Shown one piece after another: positions 1 to 7,798 of a stretch of 64,000 bases of DNA. Location: the NCBI GenBank assembly GCA_020403245.1, contig JADBYA010000009.1, forward strand, positions 124,001 to 188,000, read 5' to 3'. The DNA is from Flavobacterium sp. (GTDB lineage: Bacteria > Bacteroidota > Bacteroidia > Flavobacteriales > Flavobacteriaceae). The translations under genes and the position numbers were made by a program. The notes below the pieces were generated by a model. The model ran no database searches. It was not told the origin of the DNA and saw only the letters and a list, made by a program, of their open reading frames with translations. The first letter of the stretch is position 1; the number at the start of each line of letters is the position of its first letter.

Positions 1-1
1 T

Positions 2-106
2 GCATTTGCTAGAGAAAAACAACTTAAAAATTGGCATAATGCATGGAAATGGAATTTAGTAAAAGTTTCCAATCCAGAATTAAAAGATTTATATTTGGAG
101 TTGTAA
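2..106 (+). CDS. GIY-YIG nuclease family protein, C-terminal part only
   Basis: The window opens inside this gene. Frame 2 reads 34 codons to a TAA at 104-106. The peptide contains AREKQLKNWHNAWKWNLV and ends in NPELKDLYLEL. This matches the usual C-terminus of the short (about 95-residue) solo GIY-YIG nuclease proteins that are common in Flavobacteria, in which a conserved Glu and a Lys/Trp-rich helix precede an NPELKDL-like tail. The catalytic GIY and YIG motifs would lie upstream of the window and cannot be checked. A second solo GIY-YIG gene lies at 54756-55043. Tandem hairpin repeats begin 24 bases downstream. Confidence 0.6.
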   Translation, partial: AFAREKQLKNWHNAWKWNLVKVSNPELKDLYLEL

Positions 107-130
107 TAGTGTCTTAATGGATTGAATCTT

Positions 131-233
131 GAGACAAGTTCAGCTAAATACAATATAATGCATCGAAAGATGCTGAAACAAGTTCAGCTAAATACAATAT
201 AATGCATCGAAAGATGCTGAAACAAGTTCAGCA
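131..233. repeat. Tandem 44-bp repeat with two nested hairpins
   Basis: Two full 44-bp units (131-174 and 175-218, one base different) are followed by the first 15 bases of a third (219-233). Each unit holds a perfect GCATC/GATGC stem closed by a GAAA tetraloop. The unit junctions form a second stem, GCTGAA/TTCAGC, around an ACAAG loop. At the right edge this becomes the longer ATGCTGAA/TTCAGCAT stem. The next gene starts at 237, almost touching the last hairpin. This resembles the short intergenic palindromic repeats of Flavobacterium; a function as transcript ends or a mobile repeat is inferred. Confidence 0.8.
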
Positions 234-236
234 TAA

Positions 237-1025
237 ATGAAAGCAATAATCAATAACATCGAAATCGACCTATCAAAACCTCTTGATATTTCTATTCCAT
301 TAACAAATACTGATGCAAATCCGATTGCGTGGTATATAGAAAAACCTGAAATCGAGCCGGTAAAATTTGGAGATTGGATTGGAAAAGTATCCGAAGGAAG
401 CTCGACCAATTTTAACAATATTATCTTTAATCCTCATGGGCATGGAACGCATACAGAATGTTTGGGGCACATTACACGGGATTTTTATTCTATAAATCAA
501 TGTTTAAAACAGTTTTTCTTTACGGCCGAATTGATTTCGGTTGAACCCATGAAAATGAATAATGATTTGGTTATTTCCAAAGAAAGCATCTCGAATGCGC
601 TCGATGTGACCTTTAAATTAGGTATTCCAAAAGAAGCACTTATCATACGAACATTGCCAAATTTGGAAGCCAAAAAACATAAAAACTATTCTAAAACCAA
701 CCCTCCTTATTTGGCTGAAGCTGCTGCAATATTCATTCGAGAGATTGGAATTAAACATTTACTCATTGATTTGCCCAGTGTGGATAGGGAAGAAGACGAA
801 GGGAAATTATTGGCACACAAAGCGTTTTGGAATGTGAAAGATGTAAATAATCTCAATACTGATGCTAGACTAGATTGCACGATTACAGAAATGATTTTTG
901 TAGATAATATTATTAAAGACGGAAGTTATGTTTTAAATCTACAAATGGCATCTTTTGAAAATGATGCTTCGCCTAGTAAACCCATTCTTTATAGTGTTCA
1001 CTGTTCAGAAAATAGTGTTCAGTAA
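237..1025 (+). CDS. Cyclase family protein (kynurenine formamidase-like hydrolase)
   Basis: The 262-residue protein belongs to the cyclase family (PF04199), metal-dependent hydrolases that include bacterial kynurenine formamidase KynB. The signature is HGHGTHTECLGH at about residues 63-74, matching the family's HxGTHxDxPxH metal-binding motif with Glu for Asp and Leu-Gly in place of the usual Pro. The length is near the family norm. The substrate cannot be assigned, and no tryptophan-catabolic gene is nearby. The ATG overlaps the TGA beside the last hairpin repeat and no ribosome-binding site is visible, which is ordinary in Bacteroidota. The last residues (YSVHCSENSVQ) are encoded by a twice-repeated ATAGTGTTCA and may come from repeat DNA. 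Confidence 0.8.
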   Translation: MKAIINNIEIDLSKPLDISIPLTNTDANPIAWYIEKPEIEPVKFGDWIGKVSEGSSTNFNNIIFNPHGHGTHTECLGHITRDFYSINQCLKQFFFTAELISVEPMKMNNDLVISKESISNALDVTFKLGIPKEALIIRTLPNLEAKKHKNYSKTNPPYLAEAAAIFIREIGIKHLLIDLPSVDREEDEGKLLAHKAFWNVKDVNNLNTDARLDCTITEMIFVDNIIKDGSYVLNLQMASFENDASPSKPILYSVHCSENSVQ

Positions 1026-1102
1026 AATAGCTGACAACTTGAAACTTAACTTGAACTTGAAAACGTATTAACTGATTACTAAAAACTGACCACTGACCAC
1101 TA

Positions 1103-1510
1103 ATGATAACCGTTTCTAGCGATAAAAACAAATTGGATGTTCCATTTATTCAAAACTTTTTGAAGGATATTTATTGGGCAGCGGGAAGAACAATAGATGA
1201 AGTGCAAACCACCATTGACACTTCATTTTGCTTCGGAATTTATTTAGATGACGAACAAATTGGTTTTGCTAGAGTAGTTACGGATTATGTGGTTTTTGCC
1301 TATTTGATGGATGTGTTTATTGATGAAAATCATCGCGGTAAAGGATATTCTTCTTTATTGATTAAAGCTATGATGAACGAACCCCAATTGCAGCAAGTCA
1401 AAATTTGGCGTTTGGCAACATCAGATGCCCATTTTTTATATGAGAAATTCGGATTTACACCGTTAGCTCATCCTGAAAAAATGATGGAAAAAGTTATCAA
1501 AATTTCATAA
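1103..1510 (+). CDS. GNAT family N-acetyltransferase
   Basis: The 135-residue protein is a compact single-domain GNAT acetyltransferase. Motif A is visible as VFIDENHRGKGYSSLLI (about residues 71-87), where the Arg-Gly-Lys-Gly turn (the family's Q/RxxGxG/A) binds the acetyl-CoA pyrophosphate. The C-terminus carries the usual YEKFGF motif B segment with a Tyr near the thioester. The order and the IWRLATSDA strand resemble small GNATs of the COG0454 type whose acceptors are unknown. It lies 77 bp after the cyclase gene and 34 bp before the MmcQ-like gene on the same strand, so the three may be co-transcribed, but no functional link is evident. Confidence 0.85.
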   Translation: MITVSSDKNKLDVPFIQNFLKDIYWAAGRTIDEVQTTIDTSFCFGIYLDDEQIGFARVVTDYVVFAYLMDVFIDENHRGKGYSSLLIKAMMNEPQLQQVKIWRLATSDAHFLYEKFGFTPLAHPEKMMEKVIKIS

Positions 1511-1544
1511 ATTAAAAATCGTTAATCAACAATCTTCAATTGTC

Positions 1545-1916
1545 ATGAACATCCAACAACTTTATGAATTTTGTCTTTCCAAAAAAGCGGTGACCGAACA
1601 TTTTCCGTTTGATGAAGACACTTTGGTCTTTAAAGTGGGTGGAAAAATGTTTTGTCTGACTTCACTTAAGGAATGGGAAAACGGAACACCGTCTTTAAAT
1701 CTAAAATGCGACCCCGAAAGAGCAGAGGAATTACGTGCCCAATATGAAGCGATAAAACCGGGTTATCACATGAGTAAAATTCATTGGAATACAGTCGATT
1801 TTAAAAGTGATGTTCCCGATAAAATGATGTGTGAGTTAATCAATCATTCTTATGATATAGTATTTAAAAGTTTGACCAAAAAGTTACGAGACGAAATTAA
1901 TAGATCAACAGATTAA
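1545..1916 (+). CDS. MmcQ/YjbR family protein
   Basis: The 123-residue protein matches the MmcQ/YjbR family (PF04237), small alpha/beta proteins with a double-wing DNA-binding-like fold. Typical segments are the N-terminal YEFCLSKKAVTEHFPFDE, then VFKVGGKMFCL, LKCDPERAEELRAQY, and the late motif GYHMSKIHWNTV, where the HxNKxHW-like stretch is diagnostic. Members are often called DNA-binding, but their cellular role is not established. It is the last plus-strand gene of the group, followed by a hairpin at 1938-1974. Confidence 0.85.
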   Translation: MNIQQLYEFCLSKKAVTEHFPFDEDTLVFKVGGKMFCLTSLKEWENGTPSLNLKCDPERAEELRAQYEAIKPGYHMSKIHWNTVDFKSDVPDKMMCELINHSYDIVFKSLTKKLRDEINRSTD

Positions 1917-1937
1917 ACACGAAGTTCACTAAGAAAA

Positions 1938-1974
1938 AGAAACTCAATACTTTATAATATTGGGTTTTCTTTGT
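1938..1974 (+). terminator. Probable terminator after the MmcQ/YjbR gene
   Basis: AACTCAATA (1941-1949) pairs with TATTGGGTT (1958-1966) with one G-T wobble. Flanking A and T bases extend the stem, and TTTTCTTT follows. The rest of the gap to 2013 holds CACAAAG-like simple repeats, seen on the minus strand, and no gene. Confidence 0.5.
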
Positions 1975-2013
1975 GCTCATTGTGCCTTCTTTGTGTGCTT
2001 TGTGGTTAAAAAA

Positions 2014-3114
2014 TCACATTGATTTCTTCTGTTTTTCCAAAAAACCATCGGCTTGAAGTTTAAGTAATTCTGTTGCGCCTTTTTTCTTGTAGTGGTATAA
2101 TTCCTTGTCTTCTCTGATATCAGCATAGACTTCATCATAAATAGCAGCATCGGTTTTCTTCTGCAATTCACTTTGATACCGGTTTTGAGAAATCACATTT
2201 TTGATGCCCATTTCTAGGTCTTCTTGCTTGAAATCATATTCTCCTTTTGGCGATAATAATTTGGCAATGATGGGTGAAGTTTCTATTGCTAAAAATAACA
2301 ACATTATAAATAATGAAGGCAGCGATGGCAATTTCCCTAACGCGTTGATTCGCGCCATTAATCCATCAAAACCGTCAATAATGGGTTGGGTTTCGTTCAC
2401 TTTTTTATCCAAATCAGTTTGCAAGGTTTTGGCTCTTGCTTCTTTATCGATAATGATTTTGGTATTGATTATTTTCAACGAATCGAGTTGTTTGGCAGCC
2501 AAATCATGAGCCATTCGTTTCTCTTTGTAAATGGGACCTTTCCCCATTTTCTTCGTGCCAGCTGAACCTTCCGCTTCGGTGATGTAGGATTGGTATAAAT
2601 CGGCAACCTCTTTTTCTTTTTTAGCAATGCCCGATTTCAAACTGTCCATTTCCGCTTTATTTTTATCGACATCCGTCTTGAAATAATTTGCCACCTGATT
2701 TTTATTGGCAATCGCCATTTCGTTTTTTTCTTTCAATAAAACAGTATTGATTTCTTTTTCGAAAATCTTAATTTCCAATGGTTTTGATATTACGATAGCA
2801 ATGATAACCGCTAGAATAATACGTGGTGATGCCTGAATCAATTCGTCTAGAAAACTATCCCTTTTCTTGATGGTTGAAACGATAAATCGGTCTAAGTTGA
2901 AAATTAAAAATCCCCAAACTAATCCAAAAGCAATAGCAATATAGGGATTGTCAAAAACCGTAAAGAGCGCATAACTACCAGCAATAAAAGCCATAACTGC
3001 TGTAAAAAATACAGTGGCGCCAATGCCAGCGTATTTGTTTTGTTCGCCGTTGGAACAAGAGTTCACGATGTCACTATCGGCACCGGAACATAGGAGGAAA
3101 AAACGTTTTAACAT
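2014..3114 (-). CDS. DUF4407 domain-containing membrane protein
   Basis: The 366-residue protein matches DUF4407 (PF14362). It starts MLKRFFLLCSGAD, then has membrane segments at about residues 25-50 and 50-70, the family stretch NLDRFIVSTIKKRD, and a third segment followed by KPLEIKIFEKEI. A long charged, coiled-coil-like region (about residues 125-265) and a final membrane segment near 275-295 follow. The function is unknown; such proteins look like membrane-anchored coiled coils. An upstream in-frame ATG would give 424 residues, but 3114 is chosen because the protein then opens with the family N-terminus and the -7 box at 3191-3198 would lie inside the longer version. It is a single-gene unit. 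Confidence 0.8.
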   Translation of the reverse strand: MLKRFFLLCSGADSDIVNSCSNGEQNKYAGIGATVFFTAVMAFIAGSYALFTVFDNPYIAIAFGLVWGFLIFNLDRFIVSTIKKRDSFLDELIQASPRIILAVIIAIVISKPLEIKIFEKEINTVLLKEKNEMAIANKNQVANYFKTDVDKNKAEMDSLKSGIAKKEKEVADLYQSYITEAEGSAGTKKMGKGPIYKEKRMAHDLAAKQLDSLKIINTKIIIDKEARAKTLQTDLDKKVNETQPIIDGFDGLMARINALGKLPSLPSLFIMLLFLAIETSPIIAKLLSPKGEYDFKQEDLEMGIKNVISQNRYQSELQKKTDAAIYDEVYADIREDKELYHYKKKGATELLKLQADGFLEKQKKSM

Positions 3115-3138
3115 GATGATTGATTTTTTTGATTTTCT

Positions 3139-3173
3139 CCGCTGCGCTCGGAACAGTTCGGCTGCGCCTCGGG
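3139..3173. repeat. GC-rich interspersed repeat in the DUF4407 leader
   Basis: This 35-bp island is strikingly GC-rich between AT-rich flanks. It contains GAAC-a-GTTC and two related halves (CTGCGCTCGG and CTGCGCCTCGGG). It lies in the presumed 5' leader of the DUF4407 mRNA. A similar string occurs inside the pseudouridine synthase gene near 13235-13265, suggesting a dispersed repeat family. Confidence 0.45.
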
Positions 3174-3190
3174 TGATGATTGATGATATA

Positions 3191-3198
3191 CAAATATA
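3191..3198 (-). promoter_or_regulatory. Candidate -7 promoter element for the DUF4407 gene
   Basis: The minus strand reads TATATTTG, matching the Bacteroidota -7 consensus TAnnTTTG. It lies about 77 bases upstream of the ATG at 3114. No clear TTTG -33 box was found at the right distance. Confidence 0.4.
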
Positions 3199-3313
3199 AC
3201 GCCAAAAAATATAGTTTATTGTAACAAGCTGATACAATAGTTTTATGAATAATTTTTTGCCATTCCGAGGAACGAGGAATCCCATCAAGGGAAGCTATGA
3301 CAAGTTTGCGCAT

Positions 3314-3352
3314 AAAAAAATCCGTTTACTCATTAAAGAATAAACGGATTTT
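3314..3352 (-). terminator. Terminator after the M20 dipeptidase gene
   Basis: A perfect 11-bp stem, AAATCCGTTTA (3318-3328) with TAAACGGATTT (3341-3351), encloses a 12-base loop. On the minus strand it ends in a run of seven T, right after the dipeptidase stop at 3371. From 3261 to 3300 there is one arm of an interspersed repeat (ATTCCGAGGAACGAGGAATC), related to that at 24432-24506. Confidence 0.85.
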
Positions 3353-3370
3353 GCGACTTTGGGAGCAATA

Positions 3371-4759
3371 TTATTTACTCAACTCTACAAAATATTTATA
3401 AAACAACGGAATCGTTTCAATTCCTTTTAAGTAATTAAAAATTCCAAAATGTTCATTAGGGGAGTGAATGGCATCCGAATCCAAGCCAAATCCCATCAGA
3501 ATAGTTTTTGATTTCAATTCTTTTTCAAACAACGCCACAATCGGAATACTTCCCCCTGAACGAACCGGAATGGCTGGCACTCCAAATGTTTCGGTATATG
3601 CTTTGTTCGCTGCTTTGTAACCGATGCTATCAATTGGCGTTACATAGCCTTGTCCGCCGTGATGAGGTGTCACTTTTACTTTCACCGATTTTGGAGCGAT
3701 GCTTTCAAAGTGTTTTTTAAACAATTCAGTGATTTCTTCCCAGTCTTGATTTGGAACCAAACGCATTGAGATTTTTGCATACGCTTTGCTGGCAATTACG
3801 GTTTTAGCGCCTTCGCCAGTGTAGCCACCCCAAATTCCGTTTACGTCTAGCGTTGGACGAATAGCGTTTCGTTCATTGGTCACATATCCCGTTTCTCCGT
3901 AAACATCTTCGATGTCTAACGCTTTTTTATAATGGTCTAAAGAAAAAGGTGCTTTTGCCATTTCGGCTCTTTCGGCAGCGGTTAATTCTTCTACTTTATC
4001 ATAAAATCCAGGAATGGTAATGTGATTGTTTTCGTCATGAAGCGAAGCAATCATCTTCGTCAACACATTGATTGGATTGGCAACAGCGCCACCATATAAT
4101 CCGGAGTGCAAGTCGCGATTGGGTCCGGTAATTTCTACCTCCACATAACTCAAACCGCGCAAACCTGTTGTAATACTTGGTTGTTGGTTTGATATCATTC
4201 CGGTATCGGAAATCAAAATGACATCACAGCTTAATTTTTCTTGATTATTTTCTACAAACCAGCTCAAACTTTTAGAACCTACTTCTTCTTCCCCTTCAAT
4301 CATGAATTTAGCGTTGCATGGTAAACAATTGTTAGCAATCATATATTCAAAAGCTTTCACGTGCATATACATTTGCCCTTTGTCATCGCAAGCACCACGT
4401 GCAAAAATGGCACCTTCAGGATGAATTTCGGTAACTTTAATAACGGGTTCAAAGGGTGGTGAAGTCCAAAGTTCCATTGGATCTGGTGGTTGCACATCAT
4501 AATGTCCGTAAACCAAAACTGTTGGTAAACTTTTGTCAATGATATGTTCTCCGTAAACAATAGGATAGCCGGGTGTTTCGCATGTTTCTACATGTTTGCA
4601 TCCTGCTTTTTCAAGTGATGCTTTTACGGCATCGGCAGTAGCAATTACGTCGTGAGCATAAGCGCTATCCGCACTGACTGAAGGAATTTTTAGGAGTTCG
4701 ATTAATTCATTGATGAAACGTTCTTTATTTTGCTGAACGTAGTTTTTTATACTATCCAT
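3371..4759 (-). CDS. M20 family dipeptidase (CNDP-like)
   Basis: The 462-residue protein is a cytosolic-type M20 metallopeptidase related to carnosine/CNDP dipeptidases, which hydrolyse dipeptides with a two-metal centre. Motifs in order: VYGHYDVQPPDP with the first metal His and catalytic Asp (about residues 84-95), ARGACDDKGQ with the bridging Asp, IEGEEEVGS with the general-base and metal Glu residues, the dimerisation-domain DLHSGLYGG, and the C-terminal metal His in DAIHSPNEHF. The length fits the family. There is no signal peptide. It stands alone with its own terminator (3314-3352) and a TATATTTG -7 box upstream (4782-4789). Confidence 0.9.
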   Translation of the reverse strand: MDSIKNYVQQNKERFINELIELLKIPSVSADSAYAHDVIATADAVKASLEKAGCKHVETCETPGYPIVYGEHIIDKSLPTVLVYGHYDVQPPDPMELWTSPPFEPVIKVTEIHPEGAIFARGACDDKGQMYMHVKAFEYMIANNCLPCNAKFMIEGEEEVGSKSLSWFVENNQEKLSCDVILISDTGMISNQQPSITTGLRGLSYVEVEITGPNRDLHSGLYGGAVANPINVLTKMIASLHDENNHITIPGFYDKVEELTAAERAEMAKAPFSLDHYKKALDIEDVYGETGYVTNERNAIRPTLDVNGIWGGYTGEGAKTVIASKAYAKISMRLVPNQDWEEITELFKKHFESIAPKSVKVKVTPHHGGQGYVTPIDSIGYKAANKAYTETFGVPAIPVRSGGSIPIVALFEKELKSKTILMGFGLDSDAIHSPNEHFGIFNYLKGIETIPLFYKYFVELSK

Positions 4760-4781
4760 TGTTGTTGTTAATTAATACCGT

Positions 4782-4789
4782 CAAATATA
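4782..4789 (-). promoter_or_regulatory. Candidate -7 promoter element for the dipeptidase
   Basis: The minus strand reads TATATTTG, 23 bases upstream of the ATG at 4759. The -33 region is not convincing. The adjoining stretch 4797-4858 holds repeated AATTCCAA words in both orientations. Confidence 0.45.
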
Positions 4790-4871
4790 CGAATTGAAAT
4801 TCCAATATTTAAAATTCCAAATTCCAATTTAAGATAACTAAAGATGTTTTTTTGGAATTTGGGATTTCGGT

Positions 4872-4902
4872 TTTGGTATTTATAAAGTAATGTCTATATT
4901 TG
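4872..4902 (+). promoter_or_regulatory. Promoter of tRNA-Leu
   Basis: TTTG (4872-4875), a 19-base spacer, then TATATTTG (4895-4902) followed by CACTC: the full Bacteroidota promoter consensus. The tRNA begins 15 bases after the -7 box. The tRNA-Phe promoter (54586-54616) has the same spacer and a near-identical -7 region. Confidence 0.8.
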
Positions 4903-4916
4903 CACTCACGATTTTA

Positions 4917-4998
4917 GCGGGTATGGTGAAATTGGTAGACATGCCAGACTTAGGATCTGGTGCCGCAAGGCGTGTAGGTTCGAGTCCTATTACCCGCA
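4917..4998 (+). tRNA. tRNA-Leu (anticodon UAG)
   Basis: Acceptor arms GCGGGTA (4917-4923) and TACCCGC (4991-4997) pair fully, with discriminator A at 4998. The anticodon stem CCAGA/TCTGG closes the loop CTTAGGA with anticodon TAG. A long variable arm (TGCCGCAAGGCGT) marks a class II tRNA, as expected for leucine. The T-arm is GTAGG-TTCGAGT-CCTAT. The CCA end is not encoded. Two altered copies of its 3' end follow. Confidence 0.95.
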
Positions 4999-5000
4999 CA

Positions 5001-5031
5001 AAAGTTTCAACATAAGTTGGAACTTTTTTTT
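5001..5031 (+). terminator. Terminator of tRNA-Leu
   Basis: AAAGTTTCAAC and GTTGGAACTTT form an 11-bp stem with one G-T wobble around ATAA, followed by a T run. The same terminator is repeated at 5075-5105 as part of the tail duplication. Confidence 0.85.
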
Positions 5032-5034
5032 AGT

Positions 5035-5147
5035 GTGTAGGTTCTCCCGAAGCTTCGGGACTATTACCCGCACAAAAGTTTCAACATAAGTTGGAACTTT
5101 TTTTTAGTGTGTAGGTTCTCCCGAAGCTTCGGGACTATTACCCGCAC
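5035..5147 (+). repeat. Two tandem altered copies of the tRNA-Leu 3' end
   Basis: Copy 1 starts at 5035 and copy 2 at 5109, a period of 74 bp. Each reproduces GTGTAGGTTC from the tRNA T-arm and then CTATTACCCGCAC, the end of the acceptor. Copy 1 also carries the terminator. In both copies the five tRNA bases GAGTC are replaced by the 16-base perfect palindrome TCCCGAAGCTTCGGGA (5045-5060 and 5119-5134). The copies lack the D-arm, anticodon arm and 5' acceptor strand, so they are not tRNA genes. The tRNA-Phe tail copy at 55042-55140 is altered at the same point. Confidence 0.9.
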
Positions 5148-5160
5148 TTTTTAAAATTAT

Positions 5161-5196
5161 AAAACCCTTAAAATCAATGTTTTAAGGGTTTTGTTT
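5161..5196 (+). terminator. Strong terminator after the tRNA-Leu tail array
   Basis: A perfect 13-bp stem AAAACCCTTAAAA (5161-5173) / TTTTAAGGGTTTT (5180-5192) has a 6-base loop and trailing T-rich sequence. Nothing recognisable is seen between it and the gene at 5376. Confidence 0.75.
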
Positions 5197-5375
5197 TGTT
5201 TATGACCCTAAAGTAACCTTTTCAGCATTACCATCCTAAAATTTACTCTAATTAACACTAATCAATAATTTAAAAAAATCGAGGTTTATCAGGAAAAGTA
5301 AGGTTTCATCAGAAATTCAAATCAATATTTTGGGCTAGATCCTAGTTTTGAGTGGTAATTTAAAAATAGTTCTTT

Positions 5376-7757
5376 ATGAAAAACCTTAGTTTAATTTATT
5401 TTTTATTTTTGGCTTTTATCTCCTATGGCCAAAATAAGTTCAATGTTTCAGGATATGTTGGAGATGCGAAGACTGGTGAAAAATTATATGGTGTAAATGT
5501 ATACACTGATAATAAAGCGTTTACGGTAACTAACGAGTATGGTTTTTATTCCTTTTCATTAGAAGAAGGTAAACATACAATTTATGTAAGTTATATTGGT
5601 TATAAAACTATTGAAAAAAAAATTGAAATAAAATCTAACATTAAAATTGATTTTAAATTAGAAGACGACTCATTTAGTCTAAATGAGGTAGTTGTAAAAT
5701 CATCTAAAATTGACAACAAAGTAAAAAGTGCAGAAATGAGTGTAAATACACTTAAAGCGGCAACAATAAAAAAACTACCCGCAATTTTAGGGGAACCTGA
5801 TGTACTTAAATCTATTCAACTACTTCCAGGGGTTTCAAGTGTTAACGAGGCATCATCAGGTTTTAATGTAAGAGGAGGAAGTGCAGATCAAAACTTAATA
5901 TTATTAGACGAAGCTACTATTTATAATGCCTCACATTTGTTTGGATTTTTTTCTGTTTTCAATTCAGATGCTATTAAAGATGTTAAATTATACAAAGGAG
6001 GAATTCCAGCGAGTTATGGCGGTAGATTGTCATCCGTTTTAGATGTTAGACAAAAAGAAGGAAACAAAAATAAATTTAACGGAGAAGCGGGCATTGGGAC
6101 AATAGCAAGTAGAGTATTAGTGGAAGGTCCAATACAAAAAGACTCGCTTGGTGTTGGAAGAGGTTCTTATATGTTTGCTGGGAGAAGATCTTATGTTGAC
6201 GCATTTGCATTTTTAAGTAGTGAGTTTAAAGACACTAAACTGTTTTTTTATGATTTGAATTTAAAAGCTAATTATGACTTAAACGAGAATAATAAATTAT
6301 TTCTATCTGGTTATTTCGGTAGAGATCGATTTCAATTACCTAAATTTTTAGGAACTTCTTGGGGAAATGTTATTAGTACTTTGAGATGGACTAGTACAAT
6401 TAATGAAAAGCTATTTTTTCAAACGTCAGGGATTTTTTCAAACTATGATTATGAATTGGACAATCTTAGATCGGGTTCAGAGTTTAAATGGAAATCAGCT
6501 ATCACAAACTTTAATTTAAAGCCTAAATTAACTTGGTATGCAAGTTCAAAAGCAACATTTAAAACGGGTATTGATTTCACTTACTTTAAGTTTAACCCAG
6601 GTAAAATATCACCTCTAGATGGTTCTAACATAAACTCCGATAAGTTTCAAAATAATTTTGCACTAGAAAATGGTGTCTATTTTGATTCAAAACTTGACTT
6701 GACTGAAAAAATAAATATTGAAGCAGGTATTCGATTTTCAAACTTTATGAGGTTAGGTGCCGAAAATATTAGAATATACGAAACAGGTAAACCGTTAAGT
6801 TATGATACCGTTTTTAATGTGTTTACCGAGAATGATGTTATTGGAACTGAATATTATGGTTCTGGAAAAGTAATTAAGCAGTTTAATAATCTAGAACCAA
6901 GATTTTCAATGAGCTATTTAATTAATGATGACAACTCACTAAAGACAAGTTATAACAGAATGTATCAATATATTCATCTTGTTACGAATACAACATCTCC
7001 TACTCCCTTAGATGTTTGGACACCAAGTGGACCTTATATTAAACCACAATTTTCAGACCAAGTAGCCATTGGCTATTTTTCTAAAATTAAAGAGAATAAA
7101 TATGATTTTTCTATAGAGGCATATTATAAGAAACTATCAAATGTAACCGATTTTAAAGATGGAGCTGATTTACTTTTTAGGGAAGATGTGGAAACACAAG
7201 TAATACAAGGAGTTGGAAGAGCATATGGTTTAGAGTTTTTGTTAAATAAAAATGAAGGAAAGTTAACAGGTTGGTTAAGTTATACGCTCTCAAGAAGTGA
7301 AAATAAAGTGAATGGAATTAATAATAATGAATATTATGCTAACAATGCAGATCAATTACACCGTTTGAATTTAGTCGGGTTTTATAAAACTAATTCAAGA
7401 TGGGACTTTGGCGGTGTTTTCACTCTTAGTACTGGTAGGCCTGTCACCTATCCAACCGGACGATATGAACAAAATGGTTTAGTTGTGGCTGACTATAGTG
7501 AAAGAAACGGGAATAGACTTCCTATTTATCATCGATTGGATATTTCGGCTACTTTAAACCCAAAAAAAGGCACTAATAAAACTGGTAAATGGATTTTTAG
7601 TATCGCAAATTTATACAATAGGCAAAATGCAGCTTCAATATATTTCAGAGAAGTAAGCGAAGTAAATGATGTTGAAATCGCAACAGGAAATACTGAAGCA
7701 ACAAAATTATCATTCTTTGGAATTGTTCCAAGTGTAACTTATGAATTCAAATTTTAA
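5376..7757 (+). CDS. TonB-dependent receptor with carboxypeptidase-like N-terminal domain
   Basis: The 793-residue outer-membrane receptor starts with a signal peptide (about residues 1-18, ending SYG-Q). Next comes a carboxypeptidase regulatory-like beta-sandwich (about 22-105, with the typical FNVSGYVGDAKTGEKLYGVNV start and YIGYKTIEKKIEIKS). The plug follows (about 120-230, with GEPDVLKSIQLLPGVSSVNEA and GFNVRGGSADQNLILLDEA), and then a C-terminal beta-barrel ending in Phe (YEFKF). It is not of the long SusC type. The DUF4249 lipoprotein gene follows after 41 bp, a pairing common in Bacteroidota. The ligand is unknown. The LytS/LytTR genes downstream suggest regulated expression. Confidence 0.9.
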   Translation: MKNLSLIYFLFLAFISYGQNKFNVSGYVGDAKTGEKLYGVNVYTDNKAFTVTNEYGFYSFSLEEGKHTIYVSYIGYKTIEKKIEIKSNIKIDFKLEDDSFSLNEVVVKSSKIDNKVKSAEMSVNTLKAATIKKLPAILGEPDVLKSIQLLPGVSSVNEASSGFNVRGGSADQNLILLDEATIYNASHLFGFFSVFNSDAIKDVKLYKGGIPASYGGRLSSVLDVRQKEGNKNKFNGEAGIGTIASRVLVEGPIQKDSLGVGRGSYMFAGRRSYVDAFAFLSSEFKDTKLFFYDLNLKANYDLNENNKLFLSGYFGRDRFQLPKFLGTSWGNVISTLRWTSTINEKLFFQTSGIFSNYDYELDNLRSGSEFKWKSAITNFNLKPKLTWYASSKATFKTGIDFTYFKFNPGKISPLDGSNINSDKFQNNFALENGVYFDSKLDLTEKINIEAGIRFSNFMRLGAENIRIYETGKPLSYDTVFNVFTENDVIGTEYYGSGKVIKQFNNLEPRFSMSYLINDDNSLKTSYNRMYQYIHLVTNTTSPTPLDVWTPSGPYIKPQFSDQVAIGYFSKIKENKYDFSIEAYYKKLSNVTDFKDGADLLFREDVETQVIQGVGRAYGLEFLLNKNEGKLTGWLSYTLSRSENKVNGINNNEYYANNADQLHRLNLVGFYKTNSRWDFGGVFTLSTGRPVTYPTGRYEQNGLVVADYSERNGNRLPIYHRLDISATLNPKKGTNKTGKWIFSIANLYNRQNAASIYFREVSEVNDVEIATGNTEATKLSFFGIVPSVTYEFKF

Positions 7758-7798
7758 ATTCAGATCAACAATACTTTTTAAACTAAAAAATTATAAAA

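Noticed and set aside
131..233. Repeats as a CRISPR array
   Set aside because: The units are adjacent with no variable spacers, and no cas gene is in the window.
1086..1099. CTGACCA direct repeat as an operator
   Set aside because: It is a 7-bp tandem word without symmetry in a gap rich in similar simple words.
2201..2509. Plus-strand frame of 102 codons
   Set aside because: It lies antisense within the DUF4407 gene and shows no protein features.
5035..5147. Two further tRNA genes after tRNA-Leu
   Set aside because: The copies contain only the T-arm and acceptor 3' strand; anticodon and D arms are missing and the T-loop is broken by a palindrome.
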